Assembly: GCA_947447525.1 (NCBI GenBank)
Contig: CANFJL010000008.1
Span: 62,001 to 126,000, forward strand
Source: Flavobacteriales bacterium
Lineage (GTDB): Bacteria > Bacteroidota > Bacteroidia > Flavobacteriales_D > Crocinitomicaceae
Reading direction: 5' to 3'
DNA length: 64,000 nt
The position numbers were made by a program, and so were the translations under genes. The notes beneath the pieces were generated by a model. It worked only from the letters and a program-made list of their open reading frames with translations. It was not told the origin of the DNA and searched no databases. This document shows, in pieces, positions 25,504 through 34,325 of this stretch (position 1 is the stretch's first letter; every line of letters starts with the position of its first letter).

Positions 25504-27768
25504 TTACTTATTTTGGGCGTCAATTACTGCTATTTTAACCATATTCACTATTTCTCTAACCGAAGAACCCAGTTGAACGACATGAATTGCTTTTTTCAAA
25601 CCAATTAGAATTGGTCCAATAGCATCACCATCCGTCATCTGCTGTAATAATTTATAGGCTATGTTTCCAGAGGATAGATTCGGAAATATAAGCGTATTTA
25701 CATCCTTATTTGCTAAGGTAGAAAATGGAAATTTCTCATTCATTAAATCTGAATTTAAGGCAAAATTTGCCTGAACCTCCCCATCTACGATTAAGCTAGG
25801 ATTCGTTTCATGTAATATAGTGGCTGCTTTACCCATTTTTTCTGAATCATCACCAGGGGATGAACCAAAATTAGAATAACTCAATAAAGCAATTCTAGGT
25901 GTGATTTTCAACTTACGAATTGTTTTGGCAACATTTTGAGTTATTTCAGCAATTTGAGCTGCATTAGGATTTAGATTTACGGTAGTATCCGCTAAGAACA
26001 TAGGGCCTCTTTTTGTATTTAAAATATACATTCCTGCCACTAAATTCACATCCTTTTCAACCCCAATAATCTGCAATAAGGGTTTCAATGCAGAGCGATA
26101 ACTCCTTGTCAAACCCGTAATCATCGCATCCGCTAAACCTTGATCTACAAGCATAGCGCCAAAGTGATTGCGCGCGCGCATCAATTCAATGGCCTCATAT
26201 TCAGTGATTCCCTTCCGCTTGCGACGCTCAAAAAACTCTTTCCCAAATTGCGTACGCCTTTCTTCTTCAGCATCTTCTTTAGGATCGATAATCGTTACTT
26301 CAGGCAATTCGATTGCATACTCCTCAATTAGAGAAAGAATTATTGATTTTTTTCCCAATAAAATTGGGAAAGCTACCCCTTCCTCATATGCAATTTGGGC
26401 TGCTTTTAATATTTTTACATTATCAGCCTCAGCAAATACTACAGTTTTAGGATTTCCTTGTGCCTTTGTTGTGATATTTCTAACCAGTTTATTATCTAAA
26501 CCTAATCTGCTTTTAAGCTCGTCTTCGTATGCTTCCCAATTTAATATTGGATTTTTTGCCACTCCAGAATCCATAGCAGCTTTTGCTACTGCAGGAGCTA
26601 CATAATAGATAAGTCTTGGATCAAGAGGCTTAGGTATAATTTGTTCGCGACCAAAAGAAATATTTTTTTCACCATAAGCTTCAATAACCTCTTCTGGAAT
26701 CGTTTCCTTAGCCAAAGATGCAATTGCTTTTACTGCTGCTAACTTCATTTCCTCATTAATAGTTGTTGCTCTAACATCTAGTGCACCTCTAAAAATGTAT
26801 GGAAATCCAAGTACATTATTAACTTGATTAGGATGGTCTGAACGACCGGTTGCCATGATGATATCCTTTCTCACGGACATAGCATCCTTATAATTTATTT
26901 CTGGTTCAGGATTGGCTAATGCGAATACGATTGGATCTTTTGCCATGTCCTTAATCATTTCTTTTGAAACTAATCCAGCTTTAGATAAACCTAAAAAAAC
27001 ATCCATATTTTTGAATGCTTTTTCAAAGGGTACTGATTTCTTGTGTACGGCAAACATTTTCTTTAATTCATCCAAGTCTGTCCTTTCTTGACAAATCAGC
27101 CCTTTAGAATCATACATGTAAATATTTTCCAATTGCGCTCCTAAAGAATAATAGAGTTGAGCACAAGACATTGCAGCTGCACCAGCACCTGAAACTAATA
27201 TTTTTACTTTTTGAATTTTCTTTCCAGCCAATTCAAGCGCATTTAATAAGGCTGCCGATGAAATAATTGCCGTTCCATGTTGATCATCGTGCATTACTGG
27301 GATATCCAATTCTGCTTTTAATCTGCGTTCAATTTCAAAAGCTTCGGGAGCCTTAATATCTTCTAAATTTATGCCGCCGAAAGTAGGAGCAATTGCTTTA
27401 ACGGTTTGAATAAAAAGCTCTGGATCTGAGGCGTCTACTTCTATGTCAAACACATCGATATCAGCAAAGATTTTAAAAAGTAAACCTTTACCTTCCATAA
27501 CAGGTTTTGACGCTAAGGGACCAATATCTCCTAAACCTAGTACTGCAGTTCCATTACTTATAACAGCAACCAAATTTGATTTGCTTGTATATTTATAGAC
27601 ATCATCTGGATTTTCTGCGATTTTCAAACATGGTTCGGCCACTCCAGGAGAATAGGCCAATGACAAATCTCTTTGAGAAGCATACGGTTTAGTTGGGACA
27701 ACTTCAATCTTACCAGGGCGGCCTGAAGAATGATAATCCAAGGCGTCTTGTTTTCTTATTTTTGACAT
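25504..27768 (-). CDS. maeB: NADP-dependent malic enzyme with C-terminal phosphotransacetylase-like domain
   Basis: 754 residues, the length of MaeB-type two-domain enzymes. Residues about 18-400 are the malic enzyme: [15 protein letters not shown], the metal-binding [28 protein letters not shown], and a [15 protein letters not shown] dinucleotide loop. Residues about 430-754 are a phosphotransacetylase-like domain ([57 protein letters not shown]), which in homologues is regulatory (acetyl-CoA sensing). It decarboxylates malate to pyruvate, yielding NADPH. It sits between odhB and ruvA; maeB-ruvA-sprA is, from memory, a conserved order in flavobacteria. Confidence 0.96.
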   Translation of the reverse strand: MSKIRKQDALDYHSSGRPGKIEVVPTKPYASQRDLSLAYSPGVAEPCLKIAENPDDVYKYTSKSNLVAVISNGTAVLGLGDIGPLASKPVMEGKGLLFKIFADIDVFDIEVDASDPELFIQTVKAIAPTFGGINLEDIKAPEAFEIERRLKAELDIPVMHDDQHGTAIISSAALLNALELAGKKIQKVKILVSGAGAAAMSCAQLYYSLGAQLENIYMYDSKGLICQERTDLDELKKMFAVHKKSVPFEKAFKNMDVFLGLSKAGLVSKEMIKDMAKDPIVFALANPEPEINYKDAMSVRKDIIMATGRSDHPNQVNNVLGFPYIFRGALDVRATTINEEMKLAAVKAIASLAKETIPEEVIEAYGEKNISFGREQIIPKPLDPRLIYYVAPAVAKAAMDSGVAKNPILNWEAYEDELKSRLGLDNKLVRNITTKAQGNPKTVVFAEADNVKILKAAQIAYEEGVAFPILLGKKSIILSLIEEYAIELPEVTIIDPKEDAEEERRTQFGKEFFERRKRKGITEYEAIELMRARNHFGAMLVDQGLADAMITGLTRSYRSALKPLLQIIGVEKDVNLVAGMYILNTKRGPMFLADTTVNLNPNAAQIAEITQNVAKTIRKLKITPRIALLSYSNFGSSPGDDSEKMGKAATILHETNPSLIVDGEVQANFALNSDLMNEKFPFSTLANKDVNTLIFPNLSSGNIAYKLLQQMTDGDAIGPILIGLKKAIHVVQLGSSVREIVNMVKIAVIDAQNK

Positions 27769-27812
27769 TAAAAAATTTCGTTAAGCACTATTAATTTGAA
27801 TGATTTATATGC

Positions 27813-29063
27813 TTACAATCCTAAAAGGACTTGATAAGGATCTTTCGAGCCAAACAACATTCTTTCTGGATTTTCCAGCATTTCTTTGACTTTCACCAAG
27901 AATCCAACAGATTCTTTTCCATCGATAATACGATGATCGTAAGACAAAGCTAAATACATAATTGGTCTTATTTCAACCTTTCCATTTACCGCAACTGGTC
28001 TTTCAACCACATTGTGCATTCCTAGAATTGCTGATTGAGGAGGGTTAATGATTGGTGTAGAAAGCATGGATCCAAAAACTCCTCCATTTGTGATCGTAAA
28101 AGTTCCACCTGACATTTCATCTGGAGTCATTTTTCCATCTCTAGCTTTGATTGCGAGCCTCTTGATTTCTTTTTCTATTTCAGCCAAAGACATCTGCTCT
28201 GCATTACGAACTATAGGAACCATCAAGCCTTTAGGGGAAGAAACAGCTATCCCAATATCAGCATATTGATGCATAATCATTTCATTGCCATCTATTTGAG
28301 CGTTTACTGCAGGATATAAATTTAATGCTTCTGTTACAGCCTTCGTAAAAAAGGACATAAATCCTAAATTAACCTCATGATGTTTTGCGAAAGCTTCTTT
28401 ATATTTTGCTCTTAAATCCATGATGGGCTTCATATCTACTTCATTAAAAGTAGTAAGCATAGCAGTTTCATTTTTTACATGAACTAAACGTTCAGCAATT
28501 TTTCTGCGCAGCATTGACATTTTTTCTCTCGTTTGAGTTCTTGACCCGCCCCAACCTTGCATCGATTGACTGTCAAAACCAGCAGAAAGCGCCTGATTAA
28601 CATCGCTTTTTGTGATGCGACCATCTTTTCCTGTCGGAACAACTTGCGCTGACGAAATATTATTTTCACTCATTATTTTTGCCGCTGCGGGAGACGGAGA
28701 TCCTGCTGCGTAAGTTGTTTCATTTACAATTGGATCTGGATTCGGTGTTTTTTCAACTGCAATTGAAGGTGTAGCTTTGGTTTCTTTTTCAATCGTTTTA
28801 CTTGGGGCATTTGCAGGTGCAGGTGCAGAAGTGTCGATCAAACAAACTACTTGTCCCACCTTAACCACCTCTCCTTCTGCAGCCTTCAAGGTAATTACAC
28901 CACTCTCTTCAGCAGGTAATTCCAAAGTTGCTTTATCTGAATCTACCTCAGCAATTGCTTGATCTTTGGTAACATAATCCCCATCAGCAACAAGCCATGT
29001 TGCAATTTCCACCTCTGATATTGATTCACCAGGACTAGGTACTTTCATTTCTAAATTCGCCAT
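27813..29063 (-). CDS. odhB: Dihydrolipoyllysine succinyltransferase (E2 of 2-oxoglutarate dehydrogenase)
   Basis: 416 residues. The lipoyl domain (1-75) carries Lys44 in [11 protein letters not shown], the site of lipoylation. A peripheral subunit-binding domain lies at about 125-165 ([32 protein letters not shown]). The catalytic core (about 185-416) ends with the active-site motif [13 protein letters not shown] (His377, Asp381). It transfers the succinyl group to CoA within the 2-oxoglutarate dehydrogenase complex. It is 15 bases after odhA; the E3 subunit is not in this window. sucB is a synonym. Confidence 0.97.
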   Translation of the reverse strand: MANLEMKVPSPGESISEVEIATWLVADGDYVTKDQAIAEVDSDKATLELPAEESGVITLKAAEGEVVKVGQVVCLIDTSAPAPANAPSKTIEKETKATPSIAVEKTPNPDPIVNETTYAAGSPSPAAAKIMSENNISSAQVVPTGKDGRITKSDVNQALSAGFDSQSMQGWGGSRTQTREKMSMLRRKIAERLVHVKNETAMLTTFNEVDMKPIMDLRAKYKEAFAKHHEVNLGFMSFFTKAVTEALNLYPAVNAQIDGNEMIMHQYADIGIAVSSPKGLMVPIVRNAEQMSLAEIEKEIKRLAIKARDGKMTPDEMSGGTFTITNGGVFGSMLSTPIINPPQSAILGMHNVVERPVAVNGKVEIRPIMYLALSYDHRIIDGKESVGFLVKVKEMLENPERMLFGSKDPYQVLLGL

Positions 29064-29078
29064 AGTTTCTAATTAATA

Positions 29079-31796
29079 TTATTTTGTTTTTGCAAATGCA
29101 AATAAAGCATCATATAAATGTTTCAATCGTTTTTCGTGTAATTTTTTTGAACCTTCAGCACTGGCTGCACTGGCTGGACGGAAAATTCCTTTCAAATTCA
29201 CTGACTTCAAGTTTAAGGACATATATGCCCAAGCCCCCATGTTTTCAGGTTCTTCTTGAGCCCACAAAACTTGTTTGGCCTTATATTTAGCCAAGACAGA
29301 GTCAATTTGTTTTTGAGGTAAAGGATATAATTGTTCAATACGAACAAAGGCATAATTGTCTATTCCCAATTCCTTTGCTTTTGTTTTTGCTTCGTAATAG
29401 AATTTTCCAGAGCAAAGCACAACAGTATCAACAAGATTTAATTTAGCAGTTGCATCATCAATAACTTCTTGAAATGATCCCTTTGCCATTTCATCCAAAG
29501 AGGAAACTGCATCTGGAAAACGCAATAATAATTTTGGAGAAAATACCACTAAAGGTTTTCTGAATTCTCGTTTCAATTGCCTTCTCAACAAATGAAAGTG
29601 ATTGGCCGGAGTAGAAGTATTAACAATTTGCATATTTAAATCGGCACATTGTTGAAGAAAACGCTCCATTCTTCCACTCGAATGTTCTGCACCCTGACCC
29701 TCATAACCATGAGGTAATAATAATACTAGTCCACTTTGTGTTGCCCATTTATCTTCGCCGGCAGAAATAAACTGATCTATCATTATTTGAGCGCCATTGA
29801 AGAAATCGCCAAATTGAGCTTCCCAAATAGTCAAACCATTTGGAGTTGCTAATGAGTATCCATATTCAAAACCAAGTACACCATATTCAGAAAGAAGGGA
29901 ATTATATATAGAGAAAGGCGCTTGGTCTTTACCTAATAAATTCAGCGTGATGATTTCCTCTTCAGTATCTTCAGTAATTACAACAGCATGTCGGTGAGAA
30001 AAAGTTCCTCTTTCAACATCTTGACCAGAAATTCTAACAGGATGACCTTCAGCAAGTACTGTAGCATAAGCTAACATTTCTGCAGATCCCCAATCCAGTT
30101 TATTTTGGGTGATTGCATTTAATCGGTCTTCAAATATTTTAGCAATCTTTCTAAAGTATTTCTTTCCTTCGGGAAGCGTTCCTAGCTTTTTCCCTAAATC
30201 CAATAGTGTTTTCATTGAAACACCAGTAGCTGGAGAAGCATCAAAATCTGCTGTATTTCCGTGGCGGTAACCAGACCAAGTTTGACTTAAAAAGTCATAA
30301 ACTAATGCTTTATCATTTTTCTTAGATTCCTCAAATTCTTGTGTTAAGAAATCCATATATTCAGACTCAACTAGAGCAGCATCTTCCGAAGTTATATGTC
30401 CTTCTTTTTGAAGTTGATCAAAATAAATTTCTTTAGGATTTGGATGTTTTGCAATTAAATTATAAAGAGACGGTTGCGTAAATTTAGGCTCATCACCTTC
30501 ATTATGCCCATATTTTCTGTAGCACAGTAAATCAATAAAAATATCTCGCTTAAATATTTGTCTGTATTCCACAGCAATCTCAATGGCTTGCACTACAGCT
30601 TCCACATCATCACCATTTACATGAAACACAGGACAGCGCGTTGTTTTCGCGACATCTGTACAATACGTTGAAGATCGACCATCTAAATAATTTGTGGTAA
30701 AACCAACTTGATTATTCACGACAATATGAACTGTTCCCCCAACTTTATAACCATCTAAATGCGCCATTTGAATGGTCTCGTAAACAATTCCTTGACCTGC
30801 AACAGCAGCATCTCCATGAATTAGAACTGGACAAACTTTTAATTCGTCATGAAAAACATGATCAATTTTAGCCCTTGCAATCCCTTCAACAACTGTGCTA
30901 ACTGCTTCAAGATGTGATGGATTGGGCGATAAGGTAACACCGATTTCTTTGCCATTAGACAAAGTCATGTGAGAAGTGAAGCCTTGATGATACTTAACAT
31001 CTCCATCAAATGCAGAATCAAAATCAAATTCTTTACCCTCAAATTCAGAGAAAATATCTCGAGGTCGTTTTTGGAAAATATTAGTCAAGGTATTCAATCG
31101 ACCTCTATGCGCCATCCCCATTACAAAATAGGAAATTCCTAAATCAGATCCGCGATTCACTAATGCGTGAAGCGCTGGGATAAGTGATTCGCCCCCTTCA
31201 ATTGAAAACCTTTTTTGACCGACAAATTTCTTTCCTAGAAAAGATTCAAAACCTGTGGCTTGATTTAATTTATGATAAATATCTAATTTTTCAGCCTTTG
31301 TAAAAACATGTTTATCAATTGCCTCCATTTTATTTTTAATCCATTCCAGTCTTTTCGGAGTTCGGATGTACATATATTCAACACCAATAGACTGACAATA
31401 ACTTAATTTTAAATGATCTATAATCTTCTGAAGTGTAGTTGCACCAAGTCCTAACTCACTACCAGCTTGAAAAGTTAAAGAAAGATCAGAATCCTCTAAG
31501 CCATAATTAACTAAATCTAAAGTTGGTGCATATTTTCTTCTTTCCCTAACAGGGTTAGTTTGGGTGAATAAATGTCCGCGAGTTCGGTAGGCGTTGATAA
31601 GATTCAATACCTTAAATTCCTTTTGGAAATTCTCTGGAATTACTGATTCCTCATCATAATTTGTCTTTGCAAATTCAAATCCTTCGAAAAACTTCTTCCA
31701 CCCTTCGTCAACACTTTCAGGATCTTTTCGATACTGATTGTAGAGAAATTCAATTGCATTTATATCGGCATTACCGACGTAAGAAACCTTATCCAT
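29079..31796 (-). CDS. odhA: 2-oxoglutarate dehydrogenase E1 component
   Basis: 905 residues, normal for OdhA/SucA. The N-terminal region (VSYVGNADINAIEFLYNQYRKDPESVDEGWKKFF) is the usual E1o start for binding to the complex. HRGRLNTL and GDAAVAGQGIVYETIQM with GGTVHIVVNNQVGFTT carry the ThDP and magnesium site. The later transketolase-like pyrimidine domain (SHRHAVV, LLLPHGYEGQGAEHSSGRMERFL) and closing LWAQEEPENMGAW are typical. It decarboxylates 2-oxoglutarate and passes the succinyl group to OdhB. It is the first gene of the minus-strand series, with a putative promoter at 31824-31831 overlapped by a palindrome. sucA is a synonym. Confidence 0.97.
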   Translation of the reverse strand: MDKVSYVGNADINAIEFLYNQYRKDPESVDEGWKKFFEGFEFAKTNYDEESVIPENFQKEFKVLNLINAYRTRGHLFTQTNPVRERRKYAPTLDLVNYGLEDSDLSLTFQAGSELGLGATTLQKIIDHLKLSYCQSIGVEYMYIRTPKRLEWIKNKMEAIDKHVFTKAEKLDIYHKLNQATGFESFLGKKFVGQKRFSIEGGESLIPALHALVNRGSDLGISYFVMGMAHRGRLNTLTNIFQKRPRDIFSEFEGKEFDFDSAFDGDVKYHQGFTSHMTLSNGKEIGVTLSPNPSHLEAVSTVVEGIARAKIDHVFHDELKVCPVLIHGDAAVAGQGIVYETIQMAHLDGYKVGGTVHIVVNNQVGFTTNYLDGRSSTYCTDVAKTTRCPVFHVNGDDVEAVVQAIEIAVEYRQIFKRDIFIDLLCYRKYGHNEGDEPKFTQPSLYNLIAKHPNPKEIYFDQLQKEGHITSEDAALVESEYMDFLTQEFEESKKNDKALVYDFLSQTWSGYRHGNTADFDASPATGVSMKTLLDLGKKLGTLPEGKKYFRKIAKIFEDRLNAITQNKLDWGSAEMLAYATVLAEGHPVRISGQDVERGTFSHRHAVVITEDTEEEIITLNLLGKDQAPFSIYNSLLSEYGVLGFEYGYSLATPNGLTIWEAQFGDFFNGAQIMIDQFISAGEDKWATQSGLVLLLPHGYEGQGAEHSSGRMERFLQQCADLNMQIVNTSTPANHFHLLRRQLKREFRKPLVVFSPKLLLRFPDAVSSLDEMAKGSFQEVIDDATAKLNLVDTVVLCSGKFYYEAKTKAKELGIDNYAFVRIEQLYPLPQKQIDSVLAKYKAKQVLWAQEEPENMGAWAYMSLNLKSVNLKGIFRPASAASAEGSKKLHEKRLKHLYDALFAFAKTK

Positions 31797-31808
31797 CCTG
31801 TTTTAATG

Positions 31809-31828
31809 CTTTGTTTTACCAAACAAAG
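31809..31828. promoter_or_regulatory. Operator-like palindrome in the odhA promoter
   Basis: CTTTGTTT-TACC-AAACAAAG is a perfect 8-base inverted repeat with a 4-base centre. It overlaps the putative -7 element (31824-31831) and the predicted transcription start. A protein bound here would block transcription; alternatively the RNA hairpin would sit in the 5' leader. Confidence 0.45.
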
Positions 31829-31831
31829 TTA
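31824..31831 (-). promoter_or_regulatory. Putative -7 element (TAACTTTG) of odhA
   Basis: Perfect TAnnTTTG match on the minus strand, 27 bases upstream of the ATG at 31796. No strong -33 motif is seen at 17-22 bases. It would drive the odhA-odhB series and perhaps the genes beyond. Confidence 0.5.
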
Positions 31832-31970
31832 CGGTTTTTAGGTGGGAAAACCATTAAAAAATTCAATTTTTATACAACAATTTAAGTACTTTAAAATGAT
31901 TTTAGCTGCCGACTAATTGTATGAGAATATGATAACTTCTCAAAGCATCAACACTTCTGGTTAATCAGAA

Positions 31971-32357
31971 TTACTTGGGGCTTCGAGCAAGTTTATAAAT
32001 TAATATTACAAAGCCAATGATCATAATCAATCCTCCTATTGGAGTCACTGGACCAAGGAAACGAATAGAAAACGGGAGTAATTCTTTTATGGCGAGGAGA
32101 TAAATAGAACCGGAAAATAAAGCCAATCCAAGAGCCATAAGAACACAAATCCTTTGAATTGAAAAGGTAAATTTATCAGCATTAAGACCTAATATTAAAA
32201 TAGCAATAGAAATGTAAAATTGATATCTAATTCCGACCTCGAAGCTCTCAACTGAATTCTTATCCACTAATTGTTTTAATCCATGCGCACCAAAAGCACC
32301 AAGAATAATAGCCAGCGAAAAGAGTGCAGCAGCAAAAATGACGGTATTTTTTTTCAT
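31971..32357 (-). CDS. DUF423 family membrane protein (YgdD-like)
   Basis: The ATG at 32357 is preferred because the first helix starts there (MKKNTVIFAAALFSLAIILGAFGAHGL); a longer in-frame reading would overlap the divergent gene's start region. The 128 residues hold four membrane helices. The GAFGAHGLKQLVD motif after helix one, FEVGIRYQFYISIAILILG in helix two and FLGPVTPIGGLIMIIGF in helix four are the DUF423 signature. Function is unknown in the family. It is divergent from a lipoprotein gene, with two head-to-head -7 elements and a palindrome between. Confidence 0.93.
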   Translation of the reverse strand: MKKNTVIFAAALFSLAIILGAFGAHGLKQLVDKNSVESFEVGIRYQFYISIAILILGLNADKFTFSIQRICVLMALGLALFSGSIYLLAIKELLPFSIRFLGPVTPIGGLIMIIGFVILIYKLARSPK

Positions 32358-32361
32358 TTTA

Positions 32362-32379
32362 TTTGATTTTAAAATCAAA
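32362..32379. promoter_or_regulatory. 18-base perfect palindrome between divergent promoters
   Basis: TTTGATTTTAAAATCAAA is a perfect palindrome just upstream of the DUF423 start codon, next to its putative -7 element. It may be an operator, though AT-rich palindromes also arise by chance. Confidence 0.35.
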
Positions 32380-32383
32380 ATTA
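32376..32383 (-). promoter_or_regulatory. Putative -7 element (TAATTTTG) of the DUF423 gene
   Basis: Perfect TAnnTTTG match on the minus strand, 18 bases before the ATG at 32357. It overlaps the edge of the 18-base palindrome. Confidence 0.45.
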
Positions 32384-32398
32384 AGCATCTTAAATGAT

Positions 32399-32406
32399 TA
32401 TCTTTG
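32399..32406 (+). promoter_or_regulatory. Putative -7 element (TATCTTTG) of the lipoprotein-mrp-nfu unit
   Basis: Perfect TAnnTTTG match ending three bases before the ATG at 32410. This spacing would put the transcription start at the start codon, giving a leaderless message. Confidence 0.35.
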
Positions 32407-32409
32407 TGT

Positions 32410-32985
32410 ATGATTAGCAGTAAAAAATATTTTTTGTTTTTTTGTTCGTTCACCCTGCTTTTATTTTCGTCTTGTGACTTGACGGATGATAATTTAAAAC
32501 AAAAAGGTTCAACAGGAATTGATCCTGATGAATATTATCAATTCAAAGAAATTGACTTAAGACCAACCGATTTAGAAGCCTCTATTTTTATTCCTGATGA
32601 AACCGCTGGTATAGGAGCATCTTTCAAAGCTAATGTTTTACATGTTGAGGATTTTAAATGGATGGTCAGTGCGGGGCCTAATTTTGAATTATTCATTGAG
32701 GATTATGGTGACTTTAATTCATTAATGTCAGAATTCAGGTCCAAAATAAAAAGTAAAAATTTATTCAAAATTTCTATTCTTTATGACCAAGATAGTTTAG
32801 TGATTTACAAGAGAGAAATAATGAATGATCGACGGATTCGCGCTTCAAGAATTAGGCATCAAAGTTATCATATATATGGGGTTAAGCGCATCAATGGTTA
32901 CAATTACGAAATAAAAAATCGCGAAGCAGGCAACACCTTGAAGGTCGTTAAATTCATGGAAAAATCAATTAAGTCATTAAAATAA
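32410..32985 (+). CDS. Putative lipoprotein of unknown function
   Basis: The ATG at 32410 gives 191 residues; a TTG six bases earlier would add two residues but lies inside the putative promoter. A hydrophobic signal (about 6-20) ends in LLFSSC, a lipobox, so the mature protein would be lipid-anchored at Cys22 or so. The mature part is hydrophilic, with alternating strands and helices, and shows no recognised domain. It lies six bases before mrp on the same strand, so it is probably co-transcribed with mrp and nfu; that does not by itself link its role to Fe-S assembly. Confidence 0.85.
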   Translation: MISSKKYFLFFCSFTLLLFSSCDLTDDNLKQKGSTGIDPDEYYQFKEIDLRPTDLEASIFIPDETAGIGASFKANVLHVEDFKWMVSAGPNFELFIEDYGDFNSLMSEFRSKIKSKNLFKISILYDQDSLVIYKREIMNDRRIRASRIRHQSYHIYGVKRINGYNYEIKNREAGNTLKVVKFMEKSIKSLK

Positions 32986-32991
32986 TTAAGA

Positions 32992-34068
32992 ATGAAAATT
33001 ACAAGGGAGGCGGTATTAGCGGTGTTAGGCAAAATAACAGAACCAGAATTAAAGAAGGATTTACTGAGTGCAAACCTAGTCGAACAACTAGAGATTGAGG
33101 ATAACAAAGTAGTTTTAACAGTTGCTATTTCTAATCCAGCATTACATGCAAGAAAAAGAATGCAAGAAGCGATTGAATTTAATCTGAAAAGAGAATTTGG
33201 AGCTGAACTCCTAATCAATTGCACCATTAACGGAAAAGTCAAAGAATTGCGCGCTTCTAATAGATCAATTTTACCCCAAGTAAAGAAAATAATTGCCATT
33301 GCTTCAGGAAAAGGAGGTGTTGGAAAATCAACTATTACGACCAATTTAGCAGGCGGCTTAACCAAAAAAGGATTCAAAGTAGGAATAATAGATGCCGATA
33401 TTTATGGGCCATCCATTCCCACTATGTTTGATGTTGTTGGTGAAAGACCTGTTATGGTAACAGTTGGTGAGCAACAACTGATGGAGCCAGTACAAAGTCT
33501 TGGAGTAAAAATTCTATCCATTGGTTTCTTCACGGATCAGGATAATGCTGTAGTGTGGAGAGGACCAATGGCTGCAAAGGCTTTAACTCAAATGATAACC
33601 GATGCTAATTGGGGGGAACTTGATTATTTATTGATTGACTTGCCTCCTGGGACAGGAGATATTCATTTATCTTTGGTTCAAACGGCTCCATTAGATGGCG
33701 TAGTAATCGTAAGTACACCACAAGAAGTTGCTTTAGCCGATGCTCGAAGGGGGATTAATATGTTTAAAATGGAAGGCATGAAGGTGCCTATCATTGGTGT
33801 AGTAGAAAACATGGCTTGGTTTACACCTGCTGAATTACCAGACCATCAATACTTTATTTTTGGTAGAGATGGCGCTAAAAATTTAGCTGAAGGAATGAAT
33901 GTTCCATTCCTAGGTGCTATTCCTTTGGTTCAAAGTGTGCGTGAGGCAGGTGACGCTGGCCGTCCGGCAGTATTTCAATCAGGTTCGCCTAGCGAAATTG
34001 CATTTATGGAATTAGTTGATACCTTTATATCGAAAATAGTTGAAATTGAAGATGCAAAAAGTAATTAA
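32992..34068 (+). CDS. mrp: Mrp/NBP35 family P-loop ATPase, Fe-S cluster carrier
   Basis: 358 residues. Residues about 1-85 form an MIP18/DUF59 domain. The ATPase follows with a deviant Walker A at about 104 (ASGKGGVGKST), then DADIYGPSIPTMF and DYLLIDLPPGTGDIHLSL. These proteins deliver iron-sulfur clusters. The CxxC that holds the bridging cluster in Salmonella ApbC is absent: the matching region reads VENMAWFTPAELPDHQYFIFG. From memory this substitution is common in Bacteroidota, so it is a lineage trait and not decay. The nfu gene starts three bases after the stop codon, so the pair is co-transcribed. Confidence 0.94.
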   Translation: MKITREAVLAVLGKITEPELKKDLLSANLVEQLEIEDNKVVLTVAISNPALHARKRMQEAIEFNLKREFGAELLINCTINGKVKELRASNRSILPQVKKIIAIASGKGGVGKSTITTNLAGGLTKKGFKVGIIDADIYGPSIPTMFDVVGERPVMVTVGEQQLMEPVQSLGVKILSIGFFTDQDNAVVWRGPMAAKALTQMITDANWGELDYLLIDLPPGTGDIHLSLVQTAPLDGVVIVSTPQEVALADARRGINMFKMEGMKVPIIGVVENMAWFTPAELPDHQYFIFGRDGAKNLAEGMNVPFLGAIPLVQSVREAGDAGRPAVFQSGSPSEIAFMELVDTFISKIVEIEDAKSN

Positions 34069-34071
34069 GCA

Positions 34072-34323
34072 ATGGCTAAATTAAATAAAGAATCAATCAA
34101 AGAAAAAGTGTTGTTTGCGATGGAGCAAATTCGACCATTTCTCAATGCTGATGGAGGAGATGTTGAATTCGTAGACATTACTGATGAAGCTGTTGTTCAG
34201 GTTCGGTTGACAGGCGCTTGCCAAGATTGTTCTATGAGCAGTATGACTTTAAAAGCAGGCATTGAAGAAGCAGTTATCAAAGTAGCTCCTGAGGTTACCG
34301 GTGTTGTTGCGCTTGAATATTAG
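34072..34323 (+). CDS. NifU-like Fe-S scaffold protein (Nfu domain)
   Basis: 83 residues consisting of a single C-terminal NifU domain. The signature includes IRPFLNADGGDVEFVDI and the cluster-binding GACQDCSMSSMTLKAGIE with its CxxC. Nfu proteins hold a [4Fe-4S] cluster at a dimer interface and pass it to client enzymes. Pairing with mrp upstream points to an Fe-S delivery unit. The stop is two bases from that of the convergent aldehyde dehydrogenase gene, leaving no space for a terminator. Confidence 0.95.
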   Translation: MAKLNKESIKEKVLFAMEQIRPFLNADGGDVEFVDITDEAVVQVRLTGACQDCSMSSMTLKAGIEEAVIKVAPEVTGVVALEY

Positions 34324-34325
34324 AA

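Noticed and set aside
26168-26605. A 145-codon open frame antisense to maeB
   Set aside because: It lies wholly inside a well-conserved gene and has no signal, motif or start context.
32904-33377. A 157-codon open frame antisense to mrp
   Set aside because: It covers the Walker A region of mrp on the opposite strand and shows no recognisable domain.
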